Source: Tausonia pullulans (lineage: Eukaryota > Basidiomycota > Tremellomycetes > Cystofilobasidiales > Mrakiaceae). Taken from it: 64,000 bases of DNA. Numbering within the stretch: the stretch's first letter is position 1; the number at the start of each line of letters is the position of its first letter. The notes under the pieces are model-generated. The model was not told the origin of the DNA. It saw only the letters and a list, made by a program, of their open reading frames with translations, and made no database searches. The stretch is taken from positions 62,001-126,000 of the forward strand of contig OX637635.1 in assembly GCA_951802195.1 (NCBI GenBank), written 5' to 3'. The position numbers and the translations under genes are program-made. Below, in pieces: positions 12,401-24,356 of the stretch.

Positions 12401-13892
12401 TCGGGCGCTACTTCGCTGAGGTTCAACTCAGGCGAGTTCCCCTCGTCTGGGTTTACCTTCGAGTATCCCTCCGCCGCCGGAAACTTCGACCGCTTCTTCG
12501 ACTTGAACGCGGCCAGCTCGACGCCCTCCGCCGGCGGTCAGCCTGCTCAGTCGGAATCGCCTCAAACAGTCCAGGGGAACATATCACCGCAGACGGCCGT
12601 TGGTCCGGACTGGTTCCCGTCTTCCGCGCTTGCCACCCCTTCGGCCTCAACGAGCACCCCGACATCGCCGCCGTCCCCGAAGTACGGCAGCCTCTCGTCG
12701 AGCGCCGATGGTTCGGTCTCGGACATGCAAAGCCTTATGAACCTCTTCTATACCGTCAACGCCGCCTCCTCTAACCGCTTCACTCACGTGAATCCATCTC
12801 AGGTCCTCGGCCCCGCGGGCACGGCGCCGCCTTCGAACGTTTACTCGTCCCCCGTCGCCGACTCGCCACAGAACGGGCAGTCCTCAAACTCCGTCTCAAA
12901 CTCTGGCTCTGCCTCATCCCGGCCGATCTCTCGGTCGACTTCTAGCAACGGCACTGCTGTCCTCCCCCCGGCTCAGGCCCAGCCGATACCGAACAAGAAG
13001 GGCTTCGCGGCGCCCCCTGCGAGGGCGGTAAGCTCGCCTAACCTCGTTGGCCTTAACATGGCGAGCCTTTCGGGCGGCTCCCACCCCCCGAGCGGGCCCC
13101 TCGTTGGCAGTCAGGCCCACCGGACCCAGTCCTCCAGCGTTGCCTCGAGGAGTCCTCAGGGCCCCCAGTCCAAGCCCTCAACTCCTAACAGCGAGTCGAC
13201 AACGCCTGAGGGGTCTGTCGGTGGCCAAACCGCATCCGGAGAGACCCCGACTATTTGCTCCAACTGTCATACGACCAATACACCACTTTGGCGACGTGAC
13301 CCGGATGGCAATCCGCTCTGCAACGTGAGTTGCTTGCCTCTACCTCATGGGATGAATCCCTCCGAGACTAACAGCTCTCTTGCAACGACCAGGCCTGCGG
13401 TCTCTTCTACGTGAGACCTCGTCCTCACCCCTGGAGCGCCCTCGGTGATCCTCTGTGGTTGGCGCGCTAATCAATCTTGACCTTCCTCCTGCTTCCTTTG
13501 TCCATTCCCCAGAAACTCCATGGTGTCGTTCGGCCTCTCTCGCTCAAGACCGATGTCATCAAGAAGAGGTCCGTTCTGGTCCCTTGTGTCTATTGAATGG
13601 CGATAGCCCGTGGGACGAGGAGCTCATGCTGACTGATTTTCGTCTTACTTCCAGGAATCGCGTGGGCTCCAAGGATTCCTCGGCACCTTCCCGCAAGTCG
13701 AGCTCGTCTTCATCGTCCAAGCCGAAGGCAGCTACGTTTGGACCCGCCGCGCCAGCCAGCAGCGCCGCCACGACCAAGCGCCCTCGCCGGATCTCCGAAG
13801 CGTCTTCCCTCAGCACTCTTCTCGCCTCAGTCGATCCTGACACCAAGGCAGGTGTCAAGTCCACCTCCGAAGAGCTCAAGGAAACCACGTAG
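9420..13892 (+). CDS. NIT2: GATA-type nitrogen-regulatory transcription factor (AreA/NIT2/Gat1-like)
   Basis: A nuclear activator of nitrogen-catabolite genes, by family. Seven exons were worked out: 9420-10472, 10530-11614, 11694-12216, 12329-13324, 13393-13410, 13513-13568 and 13655-13892. They sum to 3969 nt, which is 1322 residues plus a stop and fully in frame. A DUF1752-type block, [20 protein letters not shown] followed by TWRMMAM, lies around residues 590-635; this block marks AreA/Gat1 factors. The single C-X2-C-X17-C-X2-C zinc finger starts near residue 1198 ([15 protein letters not shown]...CNACGLFYKLHG) and is followed by a basic tail KKRNR. The rest is Ser/Pro/Gly-rich and low in complexity, including [12 protein letters not shown] repeats near 11720. 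The 18-nt fifth exon encodes only ACGLFY of the finger. An in-frame ATG at 9198 could give a longer N-terminus, but its residues look like leader sequence. Confidence 0.93.
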
Positions 13893-14459
13893 TAAATAAA
13901 CCTTGAGCTTTGCGGAGTTCTTCACTCTCTCTCTTTCCTTTCTCGTTTCTTCGTTGTACCTCCCCCGTAGTCTAACGCCCCATCTCGTGTCTTGGGTTTT
14001 GTGGTCTCCGTCTCAATCCGCCTTCCTTCCGTAGAGTCTATACAATAGGCGACCTCTGCGCCTCGGGGAATTCCCCCCGCCCGTCTCTCCGCTTTCGTTC
14101 CTCACTCTCGCCTCTCCTAAAGTTACGTAATCAGTTGTATCACGATCATGTTTGCCCGTACATGACTAGGCCACCCCCCCCACGACCCATGTCGTGTGCT
14201 TGCAGCGATCCTTCATCCGCTTGCCCGTTGCCCCTGTTCAGTCAAGCGAGAGCGAGAGGGCGTCAAGCGGTGCACTGGACGAGAAGCGAAGGCGGTCCGC
14301 GCTGCGTGTTCTCACCTTCCAGAACTCCATCTCCTCTGCATGGCGAGCCGAATGCGTGGTGCCCTATATGCGAACCATCAGAGGTATTGAGAGACAAGGT
14401 CATGCCACGAACGAAATCACACGACGACGGACACGGAAGACGCACCCGGAGCTGCTGTC
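13893..14459. other. Convergent intergenic region
   Basis: A 567-bp stretch between the 3' ends of the GATA factor and VPS52. It is expected to hold both 3' UTRs and poly(A) sites; a TAGTAAATAAA stretch overlaps the GATA stop. No gene, repeat or RNA was recognised. Confidence 0.5.
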
Positions 14460-16933
14460 TCAAGTCGTCGACTGATGATGGTGTATACAGGTCCAGGAAT
14501 GAGCTGGGTTCTCGACGATGCTGCACTGAAGAGTTTCGAGAAACGTACTCAGTGTGGACTTGAAGAGGTCTCGTGACTGTGGATCCTTGATCTTGCTGGC
14601 TTGCGCTGTGATCAATCTCGCGAGCTCGATGCGCAAACGAAGGAGGCTGCAAGCCAGAGGTCCAAATTCACTTCAACGTCAGAACCTAGGAGTGACACGG
14701 AAAGTAGAAGATGAGGATGTACCTTCCAAACAGCATCGCCTCGTCCGCTTCGGACGACAGGGTTCCTAGTGAGCTGAATAGAGAGGTGTAGCGCTTCACA
14801 ACCTGCAAAAAGAAAGAGAGAAGAAGGGAGAGAAAGAAAGAGAAGAAGCCGAGTCAGTCAGAAAGCTCGCAGAGCCTCTCAATCGAAGGAGAAAACGGTT
14901 GAGATGTACATGAGCGACGAGATTGTCCTTGACACCCCCTCCCGACTTAGCGAGCCCAAGAAGGCCGGAACCCGCTCCAGCGAGATCTGCGAGCTTCTTT
15001 AGGCTCTCGAGATTGAGGCCCATCTGCTTCTGGAACGATGGCCACAGGCTGAGCCGTTGGGAGATAACAAAGGCCTCCAACGGCGTGCAGCCCCTTGACT
15101 CGAGCTCCGCCAGGACGGCATCATTCAGGCGAATCATGGCGAGATGACATGGGAGCGATGGAGGTGGTGTGAGGAGAGTGGTGATAAGACTCTGCAAAAG
15201 TGGAAGACTCAAGTCAGTGCCTCGCTCCGCCTTCTCACAGGAGTTGCGACAACAGCCACGCCAGCAGCGTACCTGGCAGTACGTGATAGCCGGATCAAAC
15301 ACTTGGTGCCAGAGCCCCTCCAGCTCCGAGGCCTCTGATTTGTCCAGCCCAGGTCCTGGTCCTGACCGCGAGCCGCCGCCCAGCCGGCTGCGAGCGGTGA
15401 CGCCCTCCTCCGCAGCCGCGAAGCTGGCCATAGAACCAGAATCGCTCTCCAACCGGGACTGACTGCCAGCCTGAATGCCCCAAGGCAGTCTCGGAGATGA
15501 GGAAAATCCTGGGGATGTTGGTCGAGACGGGAGAGCCGAGGCGGAGGAAGTGCCAAAGAAGCGGACGAGGAAGGCGAACTCGGCCGAGGCGTTGTCGAGA
15601 AGGACGAGCATGATGGATCTAAACAAGGCTTCAGGAGGCAGGTTCTGAGGAGTTTTGAGTCAGAGTTGAAGCTAGAGGACAGAGGAGAAATATAAAGAGT
15701 GCAAGAGGACACGCACAAAATTCTTGTTGTCCGCCTGCCAAGCTAGGACAACCCCTTGCCCATCGATCTGGGAGTTGTCCAGGAGGTTGGTCTCCATCTC
15801 TTCTGCAGGTGTAGTGGTAGGGGTGGTTGGAGATATGGTTGAGGATCCTATGAGCTCTGCCGGTCGAGTCCAGCGCGCCTGAACGAAAGCACGTGCATCC
15901 CTGCCGTTCAGGACATCACTCATCATCGTCAAGAGGGTCAAGTCACTGACCTTGACAAGTCCGACTGCTCGCGCATATCTTCGGAAAGCGGTCTCGTGAT
16001 AGCTTCGAGCTCTCCAGACGTAGCTCCGTTTGATCTCGACTGCCGTCGCCGGAGCGCGCCTTGCGAGGAAAAGGAAGAGCGGGCGGTGCCGCAAGAGGAC
16101 TGAGGTCTGCAAGATCGGGAGGTTGGCGACGACCGAGGTGGAGAGAGGTTTGAAGAGGGCAAGGAGGTGTGCGCGGATCTTCTGCGCGGCCTGGAAGTGT
16201 GGTGCGACCGACCGACACACATGTAAGAGCGCTCGCACATCAACAATGAGTATAACCAGGAGACCACGCGCATAGCTAGCGCACGCACCGTGACAGAGAG
16301 AGCGTGACCGAGACGGTCGGCTTCAGAGGCGGCCTTGACGCGAGCCGTCCTGCGCTGGATCTCGGTGAGGATCGCGTCGAGCTGTTCAATGGCCGGAAAC
16401 CACGCGTCCGAAACTGGGGTGTCGAGGATGAGGGTGACGAGGGGAGGCGGGAGAGTGATGGCATCGACAAGGGCTCTAAGCGGCTTCTCAATGACCTGTG
16501 GCGTTCGAAAAACTCGAGTCTTGTCAGAGGCCGAAGGAGGGTTCGCTGGGTCGCGGAGAGGTGGGGGAGAGGACTGACGCGTCGGCCCCCGCCGCGGCGG
16601 TCGATGGCGAGGCTCCTCTGCTGGAGATCCTCAATTTCGCCCGAGACAGAAGTCAAGTCAGTCTGGAAGGACGAGAGGAAGGATGACAGTCGGTCGAGGA
16701 CGTCGGACGAGGCCTTGATCTCGCGGTGGAGTTCCCGATAGTCGTGCTCGCGAGGCCCGACTGGACGCGGAGGATGAATGAAGCACGAGCGTCAGCCAGG
16801 CGGAAGGTCAGCCAGCACCTTTGAGACCTCGGGGACGGCCAGCAGACGGACAGGTGCGGTCGAGCTCGTCGTCGTCGTCGTCCCAGGCACGCAGCGGCAG
16901 AAGGTCGAGCGAGGGCTTGTCTGTCTGGGCCAT
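14460..16933 (-). CDS. VPS52: GARP complex subunit Vps52
   Basis: A subunit of the GARP tether (Vps51-54) that captures endosome-derived vesicles at the trans-Golgi. The start is MAQTDKPSLDLLP at 16933, with an acidic stretch DDDDDELD. The next exons give YRELHREIKASSDVLDRLSS and FQTDLTSVSGEIEDLQQRS (about 16740-16600), the conserved N-terminal coiled coil of Vps52/Sac2. LRALVDAITLPPPLVTLILD and QLDAILTEIQRRT follow, then the KRSYVWRARSYHETAFRRYA region near 16000. The C-terminal half has LNDAVLAELESRGCTPLEAF and WPSFQKQMGLNLESLKKLAD (about 15140-14990), VVKRYTSLFSSLG near 14800, and LLRLRIELARLI near 14640. The stop is at 14460-14462; an alternative splice near the end could change the last dozen residues. 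Length fits the family. Confidence 0.88.
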
Positions 16934-17074
16934 GTGCGTGTGAGCTGGTGGTCGAGATCGTCGTCGTCGTTGTTGGGGAACGGGACGAGCCGAGCACACG
17001 CCGGGTCGCCTTGCTGTCCTCCTCACTCTCTCCCAACGACCATCATCCCGTCGACCCCATATCCTCACATCGAG
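16934..17074. promoter_or_regulatory. Short divergent promoter between VPS52 and ATG3
   Basis: Only 141 bp separates the two start codons, so the genes must share a bidirectional promoter region. No specific element was recognised. Confidence 0.6.
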
Positions 17075-19598
17075 ATGAACACCCTCCAGGTTCGCGCTGT
17101 CTCTCCTCCTCCACTCTCAGCACAGTATCTCTTCAGCGTGGCCACTGACGGCGTCTCACCTTCTGGCAACCCTCGGTCAATAGAGCGGCTTCTGGTCGAT
17201 CCGCGACTACCTCGCCCCTGTCCGTCCGGCTTCCGCCCGCCGCCCAGTCTTGGATGCATGTTCGCCGACTGGCACAAGGCTTATGCTGATGTTGCAACGG
17301 CCCTCTATCAGGTCCTTAAAGAGTCCAAGTTCAAAGAGCACGGCCGCATAACCCCAGGTGAATCTGCCCTCTCCACAACACGCTCGGTCCCCGCCCCCCC
17401 GCCTTACTTGGGCGTCGCTGCTGACCTTGCCCTTGGCTCGCTACCACCGCTACTCTCCTTGCTCAGATGAGTTCGTCGCCGCCGGCGAGTTTCTCACGTA
17501 CAAGTTCCCCGTCTGGACTTGGTGAGCCCTCCCCCATATGTGCTTTTCTCGCGCCAGTGCGCGTGCGCATCGCCCTTACCCGAGGAATGCAGGCTGACGG
17601 CCATCCCCGCACCTCTCCCTTCCTCCCCCTCGCCCTGACCCATCTCGCAGGGAACAAGGCGATCCGTCAAAGGTTCGCGACTTCCTCCCTCCAGGCAAGC
17701 AGTACCTCATGACGAGGAATGTCCCGTGTCTGCGGAGGGCCGCCAACCTCGCCTACACCGATGCCGACGAGGTGCGTCGTCTTGAGGTTCCTGCACGCTC
17801 ACATCCGGCTGCCTCCCTTCTTCCGCATTTGCCTGCTCAACCTAACCCTGCTGCTGCTTGCTCATCTCTTGTGCCAGGATGCAGAGAGGATGGTCTCATT
17901 TCTGGAAGAAGCCGACGAAGATGCCCCTCCGCAAGCCTCTGATGAGGACTGGGTCGAAACCCACGCCGGCCGAGGTGCGTTCCGCCTTCTCCCTTTATCG
18001 CTTCGTGCTTTGCGTGCGCCTTGAACACACCTCGGTCCTGAGAATCTCGTCTATCACTTCATAGCAGACAATGGCGCCAGCTCGTCCATCCCTCAAGACA
18101 TTCCGGACCTGGAGCCTTCCCCTCCCGCCCGGCACGCTCGGCTTCCTTCCCACGACTTGCCGTCGATGCAACAACTGTCGGTCGAAGGTCTGTCCCGCTC
18201 CTGTCCGGCTTATCCACCGATTAATAACATCCGCCGTCCTCTGATGCTTTCGCCCAGCAGATGATGAGATCGGAGAGATCCCGGACATGGACGATATTCC
18301 GGATATGGACGATGAGACTGACGGCTTCGGCGGTGTCGCCGAGGAGGAGGACGAGGCCGCGCTCCCGTGAGTGGCAGCTTCTATTCCCTGCCCGTGGGTC
18401 AGCAACTCAATGATCGCATCAAACCACTCCCACAGGACCGCTACTCAGACCGTCAGGACGGGCAAGGAGAACCTGCTCTCCATCCGGACATACGATGTTA
18501 TGATCACGTGTGTCACCGCCTTCTCCCTGGACGAGTAATCCATCGTTCGCGCTCCTTCGTAGGCTCTCGCTGACATGGCCCTCGAGCATTTGCACAGATA
18601 CGACAAGTATTACCAAACTCCGCGTGTCTGGCTCCTTGGATACGATGAGGTCCATCCGAGATAGATATCCAAGCCTTTTGTCTCCTTGCAAAGGAGCCAG
18701 CATGCTGACTAACTGTCTTGATTCGCCAAAACCAGAACAAGACGCCTCTCACTCCCACGCAGACGTTTCAGGACATTCCCCTCGACCACGCCCACAAAAC
18801 GGTCACCATGGAGACTTTCCCTCACTCAGGCACCCCACTTGCGTCGGTTCACCCCTGCAAGCACGCGTCGGTCATGAAAAAGGTCATAGAGAAGATGGGT
18901 GCGGCTGCCGCCGAGGAGCAGCGCCGTGCGCTCGCCCCTGCGGGAAGCGCTTCACCGCCTAATGCGTTGGGGGCTGCCTCCTCTTCGGCCAAGGAGGGCA
19001 AGCGGAGGTGGCTCGGCGGGGCCATCCGCAAGGTCACCGGTGGTTCCGCAAGCGGGGCGGCGAGCCCCCCAGCTCCTGCAGGAGAGGAAGAGGACAATGG
19101 ACTTCAGGTCGACTTTTACCTTGTCATTGTGGGTCTTTGTTCCATTATTCATCTTGCGCCTCCTCTCGTCCCCTTGCTGACCAGCTCGGTCTCGATTGCT
19201 AGTTTCTCAAGTCTGTTCACCGCTCAATCTCTGCCCTCGTCTGCTTTCCGTCCATGCCCACTAACGCTGGTTTTCTCTTTATATTTTATTATATTTTGAC
19301 AATGACGTCCAGGTTCATTTCAAGGTTCGTGAAAGACGATCAGTCTGTCCCCTTACCACTGAACCTTGCTGATATCACTTCTGTCTTTCAAAGCATTGTG
19401 CCTACGATCGAGGTATGGTGGTTGTCACGGCAGCTGGCGAGGATAATGCTTCATGCTGACTCTTTGCTATTATTCTTCAATTGGTCCAGGTCGACTCTAC
19501 GACTGGTTCGTGCCGCTTCACCGTTGGAGACTCCATGTGCATTGTATTGGTCAGCTCACAGATCGATCCACACACATGTCTGTCTTGCAGCATTCTAG
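17075..19598 (+). CDS. ATG3: Autophagy-related E2-like enzyme Atg3
   Basis: The E2-like enzyme that transfers Atg8 to phosphatidylethanolamine. The gene is cut into about 14 exons. Exon 1 (17075-17089) is 15 nt (MNTLQ), exon 2 (17184-17219) is 36 nt ([12 protein letters not shown]), and exon 3 (17312-17357) reads [15 protein letters not shown]. Then come [36 protein letters not shown], an acidic flexible region ([15 protein letters not shown]), [20 protein letters not shown] and [12 protein letters not shown], whose Cys is the active-site residue. The usual C-terminus ([24 protein letters not shown]-stop) is only obtained by joining exons of 8 nt (19203-19210), 12 nt (19313-19324), 19 nt (19394-19412), 16 nt (19490-19505) and 8 coding nt (19591-19598). 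All junctions have GT/AG and fit in frame. A loop of about 65 residues after the active-site Cys is Ala/Gly-rich. Family identity is certain; the exon chain is inferred from protein conservation. Confidence 0.95.
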
Positions 19599-20081
19599 AT
19601 CTTTGCATCGCGCACGAAGGCCGGATTTCTGTGATGACCATCATGACAATCGAAAGCTTGCATTATCCGAAAGATCACCCTGCTCCGCCGACTTCGAGTG
19701 TCTTCTCAGTCCTCGGACTTCAGACGCAGTTTCAACACCTCGGACTTGGGTATCATTGGGTAGGAATGGAAGGGCTGACGTAGTGCTGTTCGGAGAATGG
19801 AGAAAAAGGGGATATTTGCCAGCCTTATCCGTTGCCAGTCGCACTAGAAGATTGGTTCACACTGCATGCAGCGTCAGACTATGTGTCACGTCTCATGCTC
19901 AAGTCAGAAGGTCTCAATATCGTTTAAGCTGAAAACCGTGGAATTAAATTGAGAAGCTACCGAGGCAGAAACGCGGGGGGGGGGGGGGGGGGGGAAGGGG
20001 GGGAGGGGGAAGGCTGGGTGGAGGTCGAAGGGTGGTAAGGAGCAATAATACATGCAGACAGAGAGGGGAGAGCGAGAGCTG
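19599..20081. other. ATG3 3' flank up to the repeat block
   Basis: A 483-bp stretch after the ATG3 stop, with no recognisable gene. It contains a run of 20 G followed by further G-rich sequence, after which the retroelement block starts. Confidence 0.5.
19975..19994 (+). repeat. Poly-G homopolymer tract
   Basis: Twenty uninterrupted G residues, followed by aaggggggggaggggg-like sequence. It lies about 90 bp before the first LTR fragment. The length may be inaccurate in the assembly, and the tract could form a quadruplex. Confidence 0.95.
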
Positions 20082-20175
20082 TGTCAGGTCTGGCCCAAGG
20101 GTCGAGCGCTGAGTAGGATGGGTGAGAAGAGGGGCGTAGGTGGAGGAGTGCACTGAAATGTTGGTAGTGACACAG
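20082..20175 (-). repeat. Truncated LTR-B fragment
   Basis: Starts TGTCAGGTCTGGCCCAAGGG and ends ...AGTGACACAG. It aligns by eye with the first quarter of the LTR-B subfamily in the same orientation as the left chromovirus, but is clearly more diverged. It is cut off by the LTR-A that follows. Confidence 0.65.
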
Positions 20176-20612
20176 TGTTAGGAATGGCCCAAGGGTCAAT
20201 GGCAGAGAAGATTGGGCGAGGAGAGGGACGTTGGTGACGAAGTGTACTGAGAGCGGTGGCGGGTGATGGAAGGGAACTGTAGTGATGGAGGTAACACAGG
20301 CTCCCTTAAGGGTCTTGGGCAAGTTTGTCGTGTCCAAATGATAGTCAGAGTGCAGAACAAACTACGATGAACTGAGCGTTCTATGGACCAGGGGTAAGAA
20401 CAAGGGAGGGGATGAGAAGTGCGAGAACGCAAAGAGTGTAGGGCAGATGATGAAAGAAAAGAGAAGAAAACGCAATAAGACAAGGAGCGTGAGCCAATGT
20501 GGCGAAAGAATGGTCCAAGATGAGGGAATGTGGAGCAAGCAGGGAGCAGGCAACACTGGCACAGAGTTAGCCAGGCGCAGAACCAAGGTGGCAAGTCCGC
20601 GAGATCCTGACA
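20176..20612 (-). repeat. LTR-A, 3' LTR of the left chromovirus
   Basis: 437 bp, TGTTAGGAATGG...GATCCTGACA on the plus strand, with inverted TG..CA ends. It resembles the LTR-A at 24357-24772 over its length but carries substitutions and about 20 bp of extra sequence. Confidence 0.85.
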
Positions 20613-20946
20613 TCGAAGGAAGTTTGATCGAGGGGAGCGGGATCGAGGGGAGCGGCAGCGGCCGAGGGATGGGATCTGAGGTTGGCGGCGATGATGTACT
20701 GGTCGGGCTTGAGAAGGCGCCTGGGTGTCTGGTCCGAAGGGCGACTCCCCTCCGAAAGGTCCTGTCGCCTCGACAGGGGGGCATCGGCGACGGTATTGCG
20801 TCCTCCAGGGCGGTAGATAACAACAAAGCTGAAACCAGAAAGGAACTCGGCCCAGCGGGACTCACGGCGGGAGAGGGCTTTGAGGCGGTAAAGTACTGGA
20901 GCGACTCGTGATCGGTGTAGATGGTGAGAGGTGATGGGTGCCCTTC

Positions 20947-21302
20947 TGTCAGGATCTTACGGTTCACTACATAGGCTCTGCGCTTATGTGGCTGCAGAAT
21001 CTCGCGGACCCGCCACCTCGGCTCCTCGTCTGTGTAGCATCGCCCTAAATTGCTCAGCTTCCATATTCTTAGCCTCTCTTCAGCCACACTGTCACACCCT
21101 CTTTGTTTTTTCACCCTTAGCCCATAAGACACTCAGTTCATCGTACATTTTGTTCTACACTCTGACTACCATTTGGATTCGAAGAACCTGCCCAAGACCT
21201 CGAAGCGAGCCTGTGTCACTGCCATCACTTCAGTCTACTACTCCACCTACGCCCCCTACCCCACGTCATCTTTAGCCCTTGACCCTTGGGCCAATCCTAA
21301 CA
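20947..21302 (+). repeat. Solo LTR-B inserted in chromovirus pol
   Basis: 356 bp, TGTCAGGATCTTACGG...CCAATCCTAACA, flanked by a 5-bp duplication CCTTC (20942-20946 and 21303-21307). Orientation is opposite to the host element. The uninterrupted site is visible in the copy near 29670-29680. Confidence 0.93.
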
Positions 21303-24300
21303 CCTTCGCAGTAGTGGCGCCACTCCTTGAGGCACTCGATGATCGCCAACATTTCCTTGTCATGGATCTCGTAGTTGAGTTCGGCCGGGTTGAGTTTGCG
21401 CGAGTAGAAGGCGATCGGGCGGAGTGGCGAGCGAGGGGCGACGGCGCGTTGCGAGAGGACGCCGGCAACGGCGAAGTCGGATGAGTCCGTTTCGAGGACG
21501 AGGGGGAGCGAGGGATCAAAGACAGTGAGGACAGCAGACGAGGTGAACTTGGACTTGAGGGTCTTGAAAGCGGCGAGTTGATCCGGTCCGAAGTGGAAGG
21601 GGACACCTTTCTTAAGGAGGGACGTAATGGGGGCGACGACTTTTGAGAACCGGTGGACGAAACGGCGGTAGAAGTTGGCAAATCCGAGGAAGGACTGGAT
21701 GTGTCTGACCGAAGTGGGTGCCGGCCAGTCTGTGACGGCTGAGATCTTGGAGGGATCCATCTTGATGCCTTGAGCGCTGGCGATATAGCCGAGGAAATCG
21801 ACCTCGTTCTGGTGGAGGCGCACTTCTCCGGCTTGACCCAGAGGCGCGCTGCAAGGAGGCGCTCGAGGACAGTGGCAACGTGTTGGCGATGTGTGTCGAG
21901 GGTGGGGGAAAATATGAGAATATCGTCTAGATAGACGATGACGGAGATGTCGAGGAGGTCGCGGAGGGTGTCGTTCATAAAGTGCTGGAATGTGGCTGGT
22001 GCGTTCGTCAGCCCAAAGGGCATAACTTTGTACTCGAACAGCCCGTAGCGACAGCGGAAGGCAGTCTTCCATTCATCACCCGGGGCGATCCGAACGAGGT
22101 TGTAGGCGCCTCGGAGGTCGAGTTTGGTGAAGAACTTGGCAGTGGCCAGCCGGTCAAGGGATTCCGAGATGAGTGGGAGCGGGTACCGATTCTTGATGGT
22201 GATAGCGTTGAGACGACGGTAGTCGACGCATAGGCGAAGAGATTTGTCCTTCTTCTTGACGAAAAGGATGGGAGCAGCGGCAGGTGATTTCGAGGGGACG
22301 ATAAAACCTTTGGCGAGGTTCTCGTCGAGGAACTCACGAAGAGCGCCGAGTTCGACCGATGAGAGACCATAGATTGGCCCGAAGGGTGGCTGCGTGTTGT
22401 CCTTGAGAGTGATGGCATGGTCGTATGGCCGATGAGGGGGTAGTTCCGAGGCTGAGGACTTCTCGAAAAATTTGAGGTAGGCGTGGTACTCCGGTGGGAC
22501 GATGGCGGGAACGTTGACCTCCGAGGGCGAAGGTTCGCGGTCCGGGGGGTTGAGCGGATCCGTAGGCGGGATAACGGAGAAGTAAGGCGAAGACCGAGTG
22601 GCGGAGATGACAGCAGGGAGGAGTGAACGCAGGCTGACGGGCGAGGACGAGGGTTTGGGCGAGGACAGGGCGAGGGCGAGAGCGGGGATGACGAAACGGT
22701 GTGAGGAGTAGGTGAAGGGGCTTGACTGAGGGGTTTGGCTATGGTGGTGGTTTCTCGTGAGAGACAGGAACTCAGGCAGTACTGCGAATCGAAGACGAGG
22801 TGATGCGCTGGCCAGTCGATCGAGGGATTGTGTCGTTTGAGCCAGGGGATACCGAGGATGATCGGATAGTGGCCAAGGGAGGTGACGTCGAAAGAGAGGG
22901 ATTCGGTGTGTCGATGCCTAGAGATGGTGAGGGCCAGTGGAGAGGTATGATGCGTGACGGCTCCCGATACGATCGGGCGACCGACGACGACCTCGAAGAC
23001 GCGAGGGGCGATCTTTACCACGAGTGGAACCGAGTGTGCATCGACGATGGACGAGTCGATGAAGTTGGATGTGGCACCGCTGTCGAGTAGTGCGTTGCGT
23101 CGAAGGAGGTGGATCCGAAGGCGATGGAGAGGGGTAGGACGACGTGATCTTCCTCGTGAAAGGAAGCCGTGGGGATGTCGTCGGTGGAAAGGCAGTGGAA
23201 CGGGTTGGAGGATAGTGGGAAGCGGTTGACCGGGGGAGCATGGGAGGACCGCGAGGTGATCTTCTGGTGTTCTGAATAAAAAAGGAGTAAAGAGGGGGTC
23301 CAGAAAAGTTGTCGAAAAGCGGGGATCCATTGGCAGGTGAAGAAGATAAAGTTGGTGAGTCGGGGCAGTTGGCTAGTCACGCCGCGTCTTGATCGTTGAG
23401 GATCTCCTTGATGGTGGCTGAACGAGAGGCGCCGTCGGCGGTATTAGTGGCCGAGATAGCCGAGACGTAGAAGGATCGACGAGGGGCAGGGGCAATAGGG
23501 CAGTTGATGACTTGGTGATCCTTGCTGGCGCAGTACAGGCAGAGGCCGTCACGTCTCCGACGCTCCTTCTCTGCGTCGGAGAGAGGGCCGCGTGGGCGAG
23601 AGGTGGCATCGACCTCCATGAGAACGGGGCCGGTGAATGCGGTTCTGCCCATAGGGGTGACTGGGATAAAGGTACGGCGAGCGGGAGGAACGACTGAGAC
23701 GACGGTAGGGCGGTTGACGTTGCGGGGTGTATGAGCGTGACGGAAATCAACGAGGGCGTTGTCCCACTTGATGGCGGCATCGATGAGGTCGTCGAGGTTG
23801 TCATAGTTCTGAGCACGGACGATGCGTTCTTTGACATCAAGCTTGAGACCGTCGAAGAAGTTGAAACGATGGTATTGATCGCCAAAGTCGAGGATGAACA
23901 TGTGGCGTTTGTATTCGAAGGCGTAGTTGGAGGCCGTGGTTGTTTGGCGAAGATCCTTGAGGGCGCGACGAGCGGTTTCGATGCGATCGATGTCTCCGAA
24001 ATCCTTGAGCACGCGGGCCCTGAATTGTGGCCAGGTGGCGAACCAGTCAGGGCGATCGGAGATGTCGGTGAGGAGGTGAGGGCGGATCCAATTGAAGGCG
24101 TCATCCGTGAGGAGCGAGATTGCATACTGAATTTTCTTTTCTTCGGTTCCGTGGGACACGGATTGTAGGCTGAAGACATTGTCGAGCTTGAGGACGAAGG
24201 TTTCCGAGTCCGATCTCTTGCCGCTGAAAGTGAGGGGAGTAGAGCTGTGAAATTCCTTGACGTTGAGGTGCGGGGCGATAATCGATGACTGTTGTTGTTG

Positions 24301-24356
24301 CTGTTGCTGTTGCTGTTGAAGAGCTTGGAAGGCGGACCATGAGTGACTCTGACTGA

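Noticed and set aside
19975-19994. G tract considered as a telomere or rDNA edge
   Set aside because: A pure G run is not a fungal telomere repeat, and normal genes continue on both sides of the block.
23731-24168. Antisense frames across the chromovirus gag (also at 32282 and 37317)
   Set aside because: They recur only because the element is present three times; they carry no domain and run against gag.
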